Shown: piece after piece, positions 8,623 through 18,458 of the stretch
Layout: each line of letters starts with the position of its first letter
Numbering within the stretch: the stretch's first letter is position 1
Source of the DNA: Gordonia bronchialis DSM 43247
Lineage (GTDB): Bacteria > Actinomycetota > Actinomycetes > Mycobacteriales > Mycobacteriaceae
Direction of reading: 5' to 3'
Assembly: GCF_000024785.1 (NCBI RefSeq)
Contig: NC_013441.1
Span: 3,720,001-3,784,000, forward strand
DNA length: 64,000 nucleotides
Notes under the pieces: model-generated
What the model saw: the letters and a program-made list of their open reading frames with translations, nothing else
Told to the model about the DNA's origin: nothing
Database searches by the model: none
Position numbers and translations under genes: made by a program

Positions 8623-11192
8623 GTCGGGGCTCCTTCCTTCATCGTCTCACTCTGCCGGACCGTCTCGGCGTGTGTTGCCGCGTCGGGCCGCACTGTCGGC
8701 AGGTCCAGCAACACCGGAACCTTGCGTTCGGTGTGACCGAACCGGATGGTCGGATCGGGCACCTCGGGCGCATTCACGAACGACACGAACCGTTTGAGCT
8801 TCTCCTCGTCGGCGAGTACCGCCGCCCACTCGTCCTGATAGCCGGCGACATGGGCCTGCATGGCGGCTTCCAGTTCGGCGGCCAGACCCAGGCTGTCGTC
8901 ACACACCACCGATTTCAGATGATCGAGTCCACCCTCCAGGGATTCCAGCCACGGGGCTGTGCGCTGCAACCGGTCGGCGGTGCGGATGTAGAACATCAGG
9001 TACCGATCAATGTAGGCGACCAGCGTGTCATCATCCACTCCACTGGCCAGCAGCTGCGCGTGCTTGGGGCTCTGCCCACCGTTGCCGGCCACGTACAGAT
9101 TCCAGCCGTGTTCGGTGGCGATGACGCCGACGTCCTTGCCGCGCGCCTCGGCGCATTCGCGTGCACACCCCGACACCCCGAACTTGATCTTGTGCGGCGA
9201 TCGCAGCCCTCGGTAGCGGTTCTCCAGGAAGACCGCCATGCCCACCGAGTCCCCGACGCCGTAGCGGCACCAGGTGGATCCCACACAGCTCTTCACCGTC
9301 CGCAGACTCTTGCCGTAGGCCTGACCGGACTCCATGCCGGCGTCGACGAGTCGACGCCAGATCTCCGGCAGTTGATCGACCCGGGCACCGAAGAGGTCGA
9401 TGCGCTGACCACCGGTGATCTTGGTGTAGAGCCCGAAGTCGCGGGCGATCTCGCCGATGACGATGAGCTGCTCGGGGGTCACCTCACCGCCGGGCATGCG
9501 CGGGACCACCGAATACGAACCGTTCTTCTGCAGGTTCGCCAGGAAATGGTCGTTGGTGTCCTGCAGTGCCGCCTGCTCGCCGGACAGGATGTGGTCGCTC
9601 GAGGTGGACGCGAGGATCGAGGCGACGGTCGGCTTGCAGATCTCGCAGCCCTGACCGGTGCCGTACCGCTCGATCAGCTCGGAGAAGGTGCGGATGCCGG
9701 TGACCGAGATGACCTCGAACAGCTCTGCGCGCGACTGCGCGAAGTGCTCGCACAGCGACTTGCTGAGTTCGACGCCGGAGGCCTCCAACAACGACTTGAT
9801 GCTGGGTACGCAGCCGCCGCAGGTGGTGCCCGCCGACGTGCAGCCCTTGATGGCGGCGATGTCGCAGGCGCCCTCGGCGATCGCCGAGCAGATCGTGCCC
9901 TTGGACACACCGTTGCACGAACAGATCTCGACGTCGTCGGGCAGCGCGTCGAGGCCGACGCCCCCGGCGGCGCCTTCGGGGGCGATGAGAGCCGCCGGGT
10001 CGCCCGGGATTTCGCGACCCACCATCGGCTTGAGCATCGCGTACGCCGAGGCGTCGCCCACCAGGATTCCGCCGAGCAGGGTGGTGGCGTCGTCGGAGAC
10101 GACGACCTTGGCATATCGTCCCGACACCGGGTCGTGGTAGACGATCTCGAGCGCGTTCTCGGTGGTGCCCATGGCGTCGCCGAAGCTGGCCACGTCCACA
10201 CCGAGCAGCTTCAGCTTGGTAGACATGTCGGCGCCGGGGAAGGTTCCCTGCCCGCCGAGCAGGCGATCGGCGACCACCTCGGCGGTGCTGTAGCCGGGCG
10301 CCACGAGCCCGTAGCACCGGCCGTCGACCGCGGCCACCTCACCGATCGCGTAGATCGACGCGTCGTCGGTGACGCAGCTCGCGTCCACCAGCACACCGCC
10401 ACGTTCGCCGACGGCGAGTCCGGCGTCACGGGCGAGCTGGTCACGCGGCCGGACCCCGGCCGAGAAGACCACCAGCGCGGCGTCGATGTGCGAGTCATCG
10501 CTGAGGGTCACCCGCAGGTCCGCGTCGTCGCCGTCGGCGATCTGGGCGGTCCCGACACCGGTGTGCACCACCAGGCCGAGATCGGTGACCAGTTTCTCCA
10601 GGACCGCGCCACCCCCGTCGTCGACCTGCATCGGCATCAGCCGCGGTGCGAACTCGACGACGTGCGGGACCATCCCCATCAGCTTGAGCGCGTTGGCCGC
10701 CTCGAGACCGAGCAGACCGCCGCCCACCACCACGCCGACCGCTCCGGGACCGGCCTTCTCGGCGGCCGCCCGGATGCCGTCGAGGTCGTCGAGGGTGCGG
10801 TAGACGAAGCACCGCGGGTGATCATGACCGGGCACCGGCGGCACAAACGGATACGATCCGGTGGCGAGAACCAGTGCGTCGTAACCGATCTCGCGTCCAA
10901 CACTGGTCATCACCCGACGCCGATCCCGGTCGATGGCGGTGACCGTCTCGGCCAGATACGTCGTCACGTTCGCATCACCCGGGTAGGTGTTGCCGGCCAG
11001 TGCCAGCGAATCACGCTCCCAGGCACCGACATATGACGACAGCCCGACGCGGTCGTAGGCGGGGTCGGATTCCTCGCACACCACCACCACGTTCCAGGTG
11101 TTGTCGGTATCGCGATCACGCATCGCCTGGACAAAGCGGTGACCCACCATGCCGTGTCCGACGACGACAACCGTCTTGGATTCGCTGGTCAC
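8619..11192 (-). CDS. nirB: NirB, NADH-dependent nitrite reductase large subunit
   Basis: This 857-residue cytoplasmic enzyme reduces nitrite to ammonium. In order it shows an FAD/NAD disulfide-reductase-type module (VVVVGHGMVGHRFVQ at the N terminus, VVVGGGLLGLEAANAL mid-domain), a BFD-like 2Fe-2S region near residues 420-465 (CSCNGVSKGTICS, then CTSAGTTCGGC), and the siroheme/4Fe-4S reductase half with paired cysteines SCVGSTWCRYG (near 636) and GVSGCARECAEARG (near 676). The GTG start is preceded by AAGGAG. It heads nirBD with narK 50 bases upstream on the same strand, so co-transcription is likely. Confidence 0.96.
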   Translation of the reverse strand: MTSESKTVVVVGHGMVGHRFVQAMRDRDTDNTWNVVVVCEESDPAYDRVGLSSYVGAWERDSLALAGNTYPGDANVTTYLAETVTAIDRDRRRVMTSVGREIGYDALVLATGSYPFVPPVPGHDHPRCFVYRTLDDLDGIRAAAEKAGPGAVGVVVGGGLLGLEAANALKLMGMVPHVVEFAPRLMPMQVDDGGGAVLEKLVTDLGLVVHTGVGTAQIADGDDADLRVTLSDDSHIDAALVVFSAGVRPRDQLARDAGLAVGERGGVLVDASCVTDDASIYAIGEVAAVDGRCYGLVAPGYSTAEVVADRLLGGQGTFPGADMSTKLKLLGVDVASFGDAMGTTENALEIVYHDPVSGRYAKVVVSDDATTLLGGILVGDASAYAMLKPMVGREIPGDPAALIAPEGAAGGVGLDALPDDVEICSCNGVSKGTICSAIAEGACDIAAIKGCTSAGTTCGGCVPSIKSLLEASGVELSKSLCEHFAQSRAELFEVISVTGIRTFSELIERYGTGQGCEICKPTVASILASTSSDHILSGEQAALQDTNDHFLANLQKNGSYSVVPRMPGGEVTPEQLIVIGEIARDFGLYTKITGGQRIDLFGARVDQLPEIWRRLVDAGMESGQAYGKSLRTVKSCVGSTWCRYGVGDSVGMAVFLENRYRGLRSPHKIKFGVSGCARECAEARGKDVGVIATEHGWNLYVAGNGGQSPKHAQLLASGVDDDTLVAYIDRYLMFYIRTADRLQRTAPWLESLEGGLDHLKSVVCDDSLGLAAELEAAMQAHVAGYQDEWAAVLADEEKLKRFVSFVNAPEVPDPTIRFGHTERKVPVLLDLPTVRPDAATHAETVRQSETMKEGAPT

Positions 11193-11242
11193 TGTTTCTC
11201 CTTACCTAACTTGCTGATTCGACGATCTGGGCATCGGCCCGA

Positions 11243-12733
11243 TCAGGTGAGCGCCTTGTCGGTGGTACCGGCCCCGTCGTCGGCCGCAGTGGTGGCGGAT
11301 GCGTGAGCGGGTCCGGCGACGAGCAGGTCGGTGGTCTCACCGGCCGCGAACTGATCGGTGGTGACCTGACGCCGGGCGTAGAACCACCAGGTGACCGCCG
11401 CGGCCAGCACGTAGAAGCTCATGAAGATCCAGAAGGCAAGGGTGGCAGACTGATTCGACTTGTAGCTGCTCCGTAGGACGAGGTTGATACCCACGCCGCC
11501 CAGGCCGCCGGCCGCACCGGCGATGCCGATCAGGGCGCCGGACATACTGCGCGACCACGTGGTCTTGCCCAGCGCATTCAGGCCGGACATCGTATGCACC
11601 TTGTGTTCCCAGATCGTCGGGATGATCTTGTACACCGAGCCGTTGGCGATACCCGAGATCAGGAACAGCAGAATGAAGCCGGTGATGAACGCGGCCAGGA
11701 TTCCGCCGGAGATGACCTTGCCATTGGCATCGGCGATGCTACCGGCCACCACCAGGATAGCCGACGAGAAGATCATGGCGACAAAGCAATACAGCGTGAC
11801 CCGGCCACCGCCGATCCGGTCGGCGAGCTTGCCGCCGTAGGGCCGGGCGAGCGAACCGAGCAGCGGGCCGATCCACGCGATCTGCGCGGCGGCCAGCGCC
11901 GGCTTGGCCGCCCCGGCGGAGGTGAAGCTGATGTTGAGCACCTGGCTGAAAGCGAAACCGAACCCGATGAACGACCCGAAGGTACCCACGTAGAGCAGGC
12001 AGATCAGCCAGGTGTCGCGGTATTTCAGGCAGTCGATCATGGCCCGCCCGCTCGCGGTCTGATGGTCCAGGTTGTCCATGTACAGCGCGGCACCCACACC
12101 GGCGACGGCGAGCGCGACAAGGTAGATGGCACAGACGATCTCGGGACGATCCGCGGCCAGCCAGATGACGGCCAGACCGATCAACTGAACGACCGGCACA
12201 CCGATGTTGCCGCCGCCGGCGTTGAGGCCCAGCGCCCAGCCCTTGAGCCGCTGCGGGTAGAAGGCGTTGATGTTGGTCATCGACGACGCGAAGTTGCCAC
12301 CACCGAAGCCGGTGATCGCGGCGACAGCGAGGAACCACCCGAACCCGAAATCACCGGGATTCATCATCAGCATCATGGTGAGTCCGGTGGGGATCACCAG
12401 CACGATCGCGGAGAAGATCGCCCAGTTGCGGCCGCCGAAGCGGGCCGTCGCCTGAGTGTAGGGGATGCGCAGACAGGAGCCGACGAGCGTGGCGGTGGCC
12501 GCGATGACGAACTTCTGGTCGAGGCTGATGCCGTATTCGGGACCCATGAACAGCGCCATCACCGAGAACAGCGACCAGATCGAGAAGCCCACGTGCTCGC
12601 AGATCACCGACCACACGAGGTTGCGCTTGGCGACGGCCGCGTTACCGCTGTCCCAGGCCGCCCGATCTTCGGGGTCCCAGGCGGAGATCGTGTGATCGCG
12701 TGTGAGGTTGTTCCTCAACCCTGCAAATGGCAT
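11243..12733 (-). CDS. narK: NarK-type nitrate/nitrite transporter (MFS)
   Basis: This 496-residue major facilitator protein of the nitrate/nitrite porter family has about 12 hydrophobic segments. It carries the glycine-rich nitrate-signature region GFGGGNFASSMTNINAFYP and a second one near GALIGIAGAAGGLGGVG, and the RxxxxxxG-type loop GGKLADRIGGGR. Its position ahead of nirBD matches narK3 beside the nitrite-linked genes of M. tuberculosis and indicates uptake of nitrate for assimilation or export of nitrite. The N-terminal ~20 residues (MPFAGLRNNL...) are weakly supported and the start may be internal. Confidence 0.92.
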   Translation of the reverse strand: MPFAGLRNNLTRDHTISAWDPEDRAAWDSGNAAVAKRNLVWSVICEHVGFSIWSLFSVMALFMGPEYGISLDQKFVIAATATLVGSCLRIPYTQATARFGGRNWAIFSAIVLVIPTGLTMMLMMNPGDFGFGWFLAVAAITGFGGGNFASSMTNINAFYPQRLKGWALGLNAGGGNIGVPVVQLIGLAVIWLAADRPEIVCAIYLVALAVAGVGAALYMDNLDHQTASGRAMIDCLKYRDTWLICLLYVGTFGSFIGFGFAFSQVLNISFTSAGAAKPALAAAQIAWIGPLLGSLARPYGGKLADRIGGGRVTLYCFVAMIFSSAILVVAGSIADANGKVISGGILAAFITGFILLFLISGIANGSVYKIIPTIWEHKVHTMSGLNALGKTTWSRSMSGALIGIAGAAGGLGGVGINLVLRSSYKSNQSATLAFWIFMSFYVLAAAVTWWFYARRQVTTDQFAAGETTDLLVAGPAHASATTAADDGAGTTDKALT

Positions 12734-12942
12734 GTGTGTACCCCGGTCCCTGATGTCGGAGGTCGTCGCGAGGCGCGACGAGGCTGGTGAGTGACGACAC
12801 CGCAGACAGCGTTGTCGGCGACTGGGACCAAAGTTAGGGAACGCGTGTTGCGCGGATTGTCAGCGAGATGACCTGATCGTCACGTTGTGCTCACTTCGGC
12901 ACGCCCGCGATGTGAGAAGACGAGAGGAGTGGTGACCAGCCG
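12734..12942. other. intergenic region upstream of narK
   Basis: This 209-base gap lies between the stop of the TIGR02569 gene and the narK start and must hold the narK-nirBD promoter. A weak repeat GTCAC-6-CTCAC lies at 12879-12894 and vaguely resembles a GlnR half-site pair, but it is too degenerate to call. I see no ORF or RNA gene in it. Confidence 0.4.
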
Positions 12943-13797
12943 TTATACCAGGAGACGGACCTGATCGACGACCCGCGCGAGCCCCGGGAGAGCGCCCGAG
13001 GTCGACCGTGGGTGCAATGCGTGCACGGCCAGCCGGAACATCGTGGCACGCAGCATCATCTGTGGCCATTCGGGCTGATCGGCCCAGCGGTCGATCAATT
13101 CGTCGTCGGCGCCGCCCCAGGCCAGCGCATCCACCACGGCCACCGCGGCAGCCCACGGCGCCGGCCGCCAGTACGGCACGATGTCGGTGATGCCCGGCGC
13201 GGCGGCACCGGCGAACAACACGGTGCCGAACAGATCACCGTGCACCACCTGCGAGGGAAGGTCGACGGTCTTACGCAGGGTGGCAAGGGTTTTCAGTATC
13301 TCGACGCTGTGCACGCCGTCCGGCGAGGTGGGCTCCCCCATGCCGGCTGCGCGGGCCGCCCGCAGCGGCACGTCCTCCCACGCGGCACGGTCGGCGGCGG
13401 TGAACACGTCCACGTCGGTGTGCGGAGGTGCGGGCGGCTGCAGCAGGAAACGTGGACGGTCCAGCTTCGCGGTGGCCTCATGCAGCCGGTCGGCAACCGA
13501 GACCACCTCGTCGTGCCGCGGTTCCGGGGCACCCGCGATGTAGGTGTCGGCCCGCCACCCGGACACCACATACCGGCCGTCGGTGGCGCGGAACGGCCGA
13601 GCGATCCGCAGGCCCTCGACGTAGAGCGACTCACGCACCGACGCCGACCACGCGGCCCGCGCATGGTCGGGAACCAGCGACAACACGACTTCGCCCACGC
13701 GCCAGCCACCGATCCAGGAATCGCCCATCGGGATGGGCGGCTGGGCGGTCAACCCGAACGTGTTCAGGACATGCTCGGGCGGCGCGACGGTGTTCAC
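12943..13797 (-). CDS. TIGR02569 family protein (aminoglycoside-phosphotransferase-like fold)
   Basis: This is an actinobacterial conserved protein equivalent to Rv3205c by context. It has 284 residues from GTG 13797 (VNTVAPPEHVLNTFGL), matching the usual family length. Features are a glycine/tryptophan-rich start GDSWIGGWRVGEVVL, a kinase-like SQVVHGDLFGTVLF (HGD in place of the phosphotransferase catalytic HxD), and ITDIVPYWRPAPWA. The function is unknown. A much longer in-frame extension to 14112 overlaps moeZ antisense and was rejected. Confidence 0.8.
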   Translation of the reverse strand: MNTVAPPEHVLNTFGLTAQPPIPMGDSWIGGWRVGEVVLSLVPDHARAAWSASVRESLYVEGLRIARPFRATDGRYVVSGWRADTYIAGAPEPRHDEVVSVADRLHEATAKLDRPRFLLQPPAPPHTDVDVFTAADRAAWEDVPLRAARAAGMGEPTSPDGVHSVEILKTLATLRKTVDLPSQVVHGDLFGTVLFAGAAAPGITDIVPYWRPAPWAAAVAVVDALAWGGADDELIDRWADQPEWPQMMLRATMFRLAVHALHPRSTSGALPGLARVVDQVRLLV

Positions 13798-13874
13798 ACC
13801 TGCAGAGATTACCGACGTCGGTGGGCCGAACCGGTGAGCGACGCGGTGTGAGCTGCACCGACCGGCCGGGGGAG

Positions 13875-15062
13875 TCAGTAGACCGGCAGTTCCTTGTCCA
13901 CCTGATTGGCCCAGGCGGTCACCCCGCCCTGCAGGTGCTTGGCGTCGGCGAAGCCGGCACGTTTGAGTGCGGCCAGCGCCTCGGCCGAGCGGACTCCGGT
14001 CTTGCAGTACAGCACCGTCGGACGGTCCTGCGGGATCTCGGCGAGACCGGCGCCAGCGAGGATGTCGCCCTTGGGGATCAGCGTGGCGCCGTCGATGTGG
14101 ACGATGTCCCATTCCACGGGCTCGCGGACGTCGATCAGGGCCAGGTTCTCACCGGCGTCGAGCTTCTCCTTGAGTTCGACGGCGGTCAGCGTGGAGCCGA
14201 CGGCGGCCGACGCGGCCTCGTCGGAGACCACGCCGCAGAACTCCTCGTAGTCGATGAGCCCGGCGATGCGCTCGCCTTCGGGGTCCTTGCGAATCCGGAT
14301 GGTGCGGTAGGTCATGTCGAGGGCGTCATAGACCATCAGCCGGCCGAGCAACGGTTCCCCGATGCCGCAGATCAGCTTGATGGCCTCGGTGCCCATGATC
14401 GAGCCGATCGACGCGCACAGGATGCCGAGAACGCCGCCTTCGGCGCAGGAGGGCACCATTCCCGGCGGCGGTGCCTGCGGATACAGGTCGCGGTAATTGA
14501 TGCCGCGCCCGTCCGGCGCGTCTTCCCAGAAGACCGACGCCTGTCCCTCGAAGCGGTAGATCGATCCCCACACATAAGGCTTGTGCGCCAGCACGGCGGC
14601 GTCGTTGACCAGGTACCGGGTGGCGAAGTTGTCGGTGCCGTCGAGGATCAGGTCGTACTGGGAGAACAGCTCGATCGCGCCTTCGGGTTCGAGCCGCTGG
14701 TCGTGGATGTTGACCGTCACGTACGGGTTGATCTCGCGAATCGAGTCGCGGGCACTCTCGGCCTTGGGACGGCCGATGTCGGATTGCCCGTGGATCACCT
14801 GCCGCTGCAGATTCGACTCTTCGACGACGTCGAACTCGACGATGCCGATGGTGCCGACACCGGCCGCGGCCAGGTAGAGCAGCGTGGGGGAACCCAAACC
14901 GCCGGCGCCGATGACGAGCACCCGCGCGTTCTTCAGCCGTTTCTGTCCGTCCATCCCCACGTCGGGGATGATCAGGTGCCGGCTGTACCGGGCGACCTCG
15001 TCATTGCTGAGTTCGGCTGCCGGTTCCACCAGCGGTGGCAGTGATCCGGATTGCGATGACAC
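13875..15062 (-). CDS. moeZ: MoeZ/MoeB-type adenylyltransferase with C-terminal rhodanese domain
   Basis: This 395-residue ThiF/MoeB-family enzyme activates C-terminal Gly-Gly sulfur-carrier proteins (such as MoaD and CysO) by adenylation and sulfur transfer, in molybdopterin and cysteine synthesis. The adenylation domain shows ARYSRHLIIPDVG, GAGGLGSPTL (near residue 50), NLQRQVIHG, DGTDNFATRY and PSCAEGGVLGIL. The rhodanese domain follows (about 290-395) with active-site YCKTGVRSAEAL (Cys near 353). I chose GTG 15062 because GGAGG lies 5 bases upstream and the product (MSSQSGSLPPLVEP) then aligns with mycobacterial MoeZ starts; ATG 15074 is an alternative. Confidence 0.93.
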   Translation of the reverse strand: MSSQSGSLPPLVEPAAELSNDEVARYSRHLIIPDVGMDGQKRLKNARVLVIGAGGLGSPTLLYLAAAGVGTIGIVEFDVVEESNLQRQVIHGQSDIGRPKAESARDSIREINPYVTVNIHDQRLEPEGAIELFSQYDLILDGTDNFATRYLVNDAAVLAHKPYVWGSIYRFEGQASVFWEDAPDGRGINYRDLYPQAPPPGMVPSCAEGGVLGILCASIGSIMGTEAIKLICGIGEPLLGRLMVYDALDMTYRTIRIRKDPEGERIAGLIDYEEFCGVVSDEAASAAVGSTLTAVELKEKLDAGENLALIDVREPVEWDIVHIDGATLIPKGDILAGAGLAEIPQDRPTVLYCKTGVRSAEALAALKRAGFADAKHLQGGVTAWANQVDKELPVY

Positions 15063-15169
15063 GACCGCCTCCATGGGAAGTTGATGGGTTCTGTCTACAA
15101 GCCGCTCAACGACCATCTCGGGCCGGTCATTCCCGCGCCGACGTGACGCCTATCGGCGTCAGCGGTCAC

Positions 15170-16207
15170 TCATCGCTTGGGGAACGGCCACGGGTTCGGT
15201 TTGCACACATATGTGGGGTTGGCCTGCATGTCCGGGTCGAGGGCCATGATCTGTTTGTTGGCCACACCGAAGGACTGCTGCATCATCACCGGGGCGAGCG
15301 CGCCGTCGGCCTTGCACGGCTCATGCGCCTCGTAGCCGATACCGTGACCGGTCTCGTGATTGATCAGATACTGGCGATACCCCAGACCGTCGCCCTCGTA
15401 GGACAACGCACCGCGCAGCCACCGTGCCTCGTTCAGGATCACCCGCTTGTTGGGCGGGTAGAAACACGAGGTCTCCAGCTTGATCTGGTAGCCGCACAGC
15501 TCACGGGCAGTCGACGGCGAGGTCAGCGAGATCCGCAGGTCCGGCTCGCCGGAATCGATCCGACGGAAGGACACCTTGCCGTCGCCGATCCAGCTTCGGG
15601 GGTTGGCCAGCGTGGTGTCGACCATCCGAGCGAACATCGCGTCGCCGCCGTAGTCCGACGGCTGCAGTCCGTTCTCGATCTGCACCATGTAGGTGTATTC
15701 CTGGCCGCCGGTGCCCACCCGTTGTCCACTACCGCGGACCGTGCGGAAGGTCTCGCGACCCTTCTGGGTGTAGGGCCCGCCGTCGGGTAATGTCCCCGCG
15801 GGCAACGGCACCGAGATGTCGCCGACGGGCGCACCGATCGGGCGGGTCTCCTTGCTCACGTCGGTGTTGCGGGACGCTGCCGGACTGACCCCCTCCTCCG
15901 ACGACATCGCCGAGGACCTGCTGTCCCGGACGGTCACGACGATCAGGACGATCGTGAGCACGATGAGAACGGGGATGGCATACGCCCGCCATCCGTAGGT
16001 CGACACGAAGCGGCCCAGCGCGGATTGCTTCTTCCGTTCGGGCTGTCCCTCCCGATCGACACGTGGACGTCCGGTGTCGTCAGTGGGATCCCAGCGCGCA
16101 CGCAGCGGTTGATCCGGTTTCGGTCGCCCCGACGCTCTCGGGCCCACATCCCTGGCACGAACCCGACCGCTGAGCGGGTCGGGCGCACCGTCCTCTGTGC
16201 GGCTCAC
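15170..16207 (-). CDS. DUF3152 membrane-anchored metalloprotease-like protein
   Basis: This 345-residue protein corresponds to Rv3207c. It has a basic, proline-rich cytoplasmic N terminus, one transmembrane segment at about residues 74-93 (IPVLIVLTIVLIVVTV), and an extracytoplasmic DUF3152 domain. Near residue 287 it has NHETGHGIGYEAHEPC, a zinc-metalloprotease HExxHxxGxxxH-like motif. Cysteines around LCGYQIKLETSCF suggest a disulfide outside the membrane. Substrate and role are unknown. The GTG start is preceded by GAGAAAG and faces the divergent TetR gene. Confidence 0.88.
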   Translation of the reverse strand: MSRTEDGAPDPLSGRVRARDVGPRASGRPKPDQPLRARWDPTDDTGRPRVDREGQPERKKQSALGRFVSTYGWRAYAIPVLIVLTIVLIVVTVRDSRSSAMSSEEGVSPAASRNTDVSKETRPIGAPVGDISVPLPAGTLPDGGPYTQKGRETFRTVRGSGQRVGTGGQEYTYMVQIENGLQPSDYGGDAMFARMVDTTLANPRSWIGDGKVSFRRIDSGEPDLRISLTSPSTARELCGYQIKLETSCFYPPNKRVILNEARWLRGALSYEGDGLGYRQYLINHETGHGIGYEAHEPCKADGALAPVMMQQSFGVANKQIMALDPDMQANPTYVCKPNPWPFPKR

Positions 16208-16246
16208 CCGACAACTTTCTCACAGCACACCGCAGATACCACGTAA

Positions 16247-16987
<741 letters not shown>

Positions 16988-17005
16988 CCGATCCCCCGCG
17001 ATCCG

Positions 17006-17028
17006 GCCGGACCATCCGGTGGTCCGGC
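17006..17028. terminator. bidirectional hairpin between convergent tetR and DUF3107 genes
   Basis: GCCGGACCA and TGGTCCGGC form a perfect 9-bp stem around the 5-base loop TCCGG. It lies 18 bases past the tetR stop and 9 bases past the DUF3107 stop. There is no U tract on either side, so it would be a T-poor actinobacterial terminator. Confidence 0.6.
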
Positions 17029-17037
17029 AGGGACCAC

Positions 17038-17268
17038 TCAGCTCCCGAAGCCGACCCGACGGTTCTCTGCGGCACCGACCTCGATGTAGGCGATCTTGGT
17101 GACGGGCACCAAGTAACGCGCACCCTTCTCGTCGGTCAACGCGAGCAGTTGTTCCTTGCCGCCGAGCGCGGCCTCCACAGTGGCGTAAGCCTTGTCGCTG
17201 GTCAGCGACGTAGCGATGGTCAGTTCCCGCGGGCTGTCGGTAATCCCGATCTTCACTTCAACGGCCAT
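17038..17268 (-). CDS. DUF3107 small protein (TB9.4/Rv3208A-like)
   Basis: This 76-residue soluble protein (MAVEVKIGITDSPRELTI...) is conserved next to the tetR gene in Mycobacteriales. The start is ATG 17268, with GAGAGGG upstream; a GTG 6 bases earlier is in frame but has worse spacing. The sequence ends KIAYIEVGAAENRRVGFG. The function is unknown. Confidence 0.88.
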   Translation of the reverse strand: MAVEVKIGITDSPRELTIATSLTSDKAYATVEAALGGKEQLLALTDEKGARYLVPVTKIAYIEVGAAENRRVGFGS

Positions 17269-17421
17269 GGCCACCCTCTCCGATCTCCTCTGACGCCGGC
17301 TGCCCGTACATCCTCTGCGGCACCGGCACGCGCGAACGCCTGCGGCACAAGGCTAGTGCAGCCCTCCCGAGGACCGACAGGCACTCCGCTGACAGCGAAA
17401 CACCCGACCGGAACCCGGTGG

Positions 17422-18111
17422 TCAGCCCAGCCCGAGATCGGCCATCCGCTGGGCGTGCTTGTTCGCAACCGAGTCGAAGAAGTTCGCGACGCCCTGCAAC
17501 GAGGTGGCCCCGGCGAAGAGCAGATCGGTCACCTCTTCCTCGGCCGCGAGCACCCACTGCGCGTGGGTGATCGCCTCGCCCAGCAGCCGACGGCCCCACA
17601 GCGTCAGCGGTGACGCCAGCGACGGGTCGGCCTGCACCGCGGCCCGCACCTGCTCGCACGCGAACTGCGAATTCGCGGTCTCGGCCATCACCTCACGGAC
17701 CACGGCGCGCGCCTCGGCCGGCAGACCATGGGCGAGCTCGTTGTAGAAGTCGGCGGCCAGGCCATCGCCCACGTAGGCCTTGACCAGCGCCTCGTACCAG
17801 GTCTTCGGCGTGGTCACCCGGTGGTATTCGTCGAACACCGAGCGGTAGCGCTCCACGGCCTCGACGGGGTCCACCCCGTGCGCACCGATCCGTTCGGCGA
17901 GCAGGTCGAAATGGGCGATCTCCGACGCCGCCATCCGCGCGATGGCGATGCGACTCGGGACGTCGGGAGCCATCGAGGATTCGTCGATCAGGCGATAAAA
18001 GGCCGCGAACTCACCCGCGAGAAGCACCGCGAAAAGCTTGGTGAGAGCCGGGTCCTCCGGGTCGATTGAACTGATCGAGGTGGGCTCGGACGAGGGTGCG
18101 CCAGGCGTCAT
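17422..18111 (-). CDS. ferritin-fold MiaE-like protein (Rv3210c-like)
   Basis: This 229-residue all-helical protein is of the ferritin-like MiaE_2 type. It carries AGEFAAFYRLIDES (Glu ligand candidate), MAASEIAHFDLL with an ExxH pair, and a later EAITHAQWVLAAEEEV. MiaE proteins are diiron tRNA hydroxylases; whether this one binds iron or acts on tRNA is inference. The start is ATG 18111, giving the same length as Rv3210c (231 residues). The longer frame upstream lacks coding character. Confidence 0.8.
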   Translation of the reverse strand: MTPGAPSSEPTSISSIDPEDPALTKLFAVLLAGEFAAFYRLIDESSMAPDVPSRIAIARMAASEIAHFDLLAERIGAHGVDPVEAVERYRSVFDEYHRVTTPKTWYEALVKAYVGDGLAADFYNELAHGLPAEARAVVREVMAETANSQFACEQVRAAVQADPSLASPLTLWGRRLLGEAITHAQWVLAAEEEVTDLLFAGATSLQGVANFFDSVANKHAQRMADLGLG

Positions 18112-18458
18112 GAGGCGATCGTAGGCGCGCCCACGGATGGAGACCAACCCACCGACCAACCGACCGACCAACCGCAACGGAGGACCGCGGATACCGGGTT
18201 CCGGGACGTCAGCACGTACAATTGAGCACGGTGTACCGGTGTGGCCACCTGCGCAGCTCGTGTGGCAGCTCATCTGAGCGCAGCCTTTCGAGCCGGGTGA
18301 TCACCATCGAACCCCTCGCCCGCGACCAGCGGACGCGTGGGGGTTCACAGGATTTCCTCACCGACACCTGACATTGCGCGCGCACTTTCGACCTCGTCTC
18401 GTTCGTGCAGACACCTGGTGCGTGCAGAGACAACAGGCCAGAAGGGCACCAACCGCAG
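18112..18458. other. 347-base divergent intergenic region before rhlE
   Basis: It holds no convincing gene. It contains a short tandem repeat (18143-18178) and a possible hairpin with 7-bp arms GAACCCC at 18309-18315 and GGGGTTC at 18340-18346, separated by 24 bases. The hairpin would lie in the rhlE leader if transcription starts upstream. Promoters for both the MiaE-like gene and rhlE must lie here. Confidence 0.4.
18143..18178. repeat. 12-bp tandem repeat, 3 copies
   Basis: ACCAACCCACCG, ACCAACCGACCG and ACCAACCGCAAC follow one another without gaps, about 30 bases upstream of the MiaE-like start. A slippage-type repeat in a promoter region. Confidence 0.7.

Noticed and set aside
7383..11036. 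Very long open frame on the plus strand opposite nirD-nirB (about 1,200 codons)
   Set aside because: It is antisense to well-supported nitrite reductase genes; high GC content keeps stop codons rare. Its product is rich in Arg, Gly and His with no recognisable domain.
12879..12894. GTCAC-6-CTCAC upstream of narK as a GlnR site
   Set aside because: Only two weak half-sites match; the remaining consensus positions of a GlnR box are absent, so I could not support it.
12943..14112. Longer start for the TIGR02569 protein, 389 codons
   Set aside because: The extension overlaps the moeZ 3' end in an Arg/Gly-rich frame, while GTG 13797 gives the normal family length.
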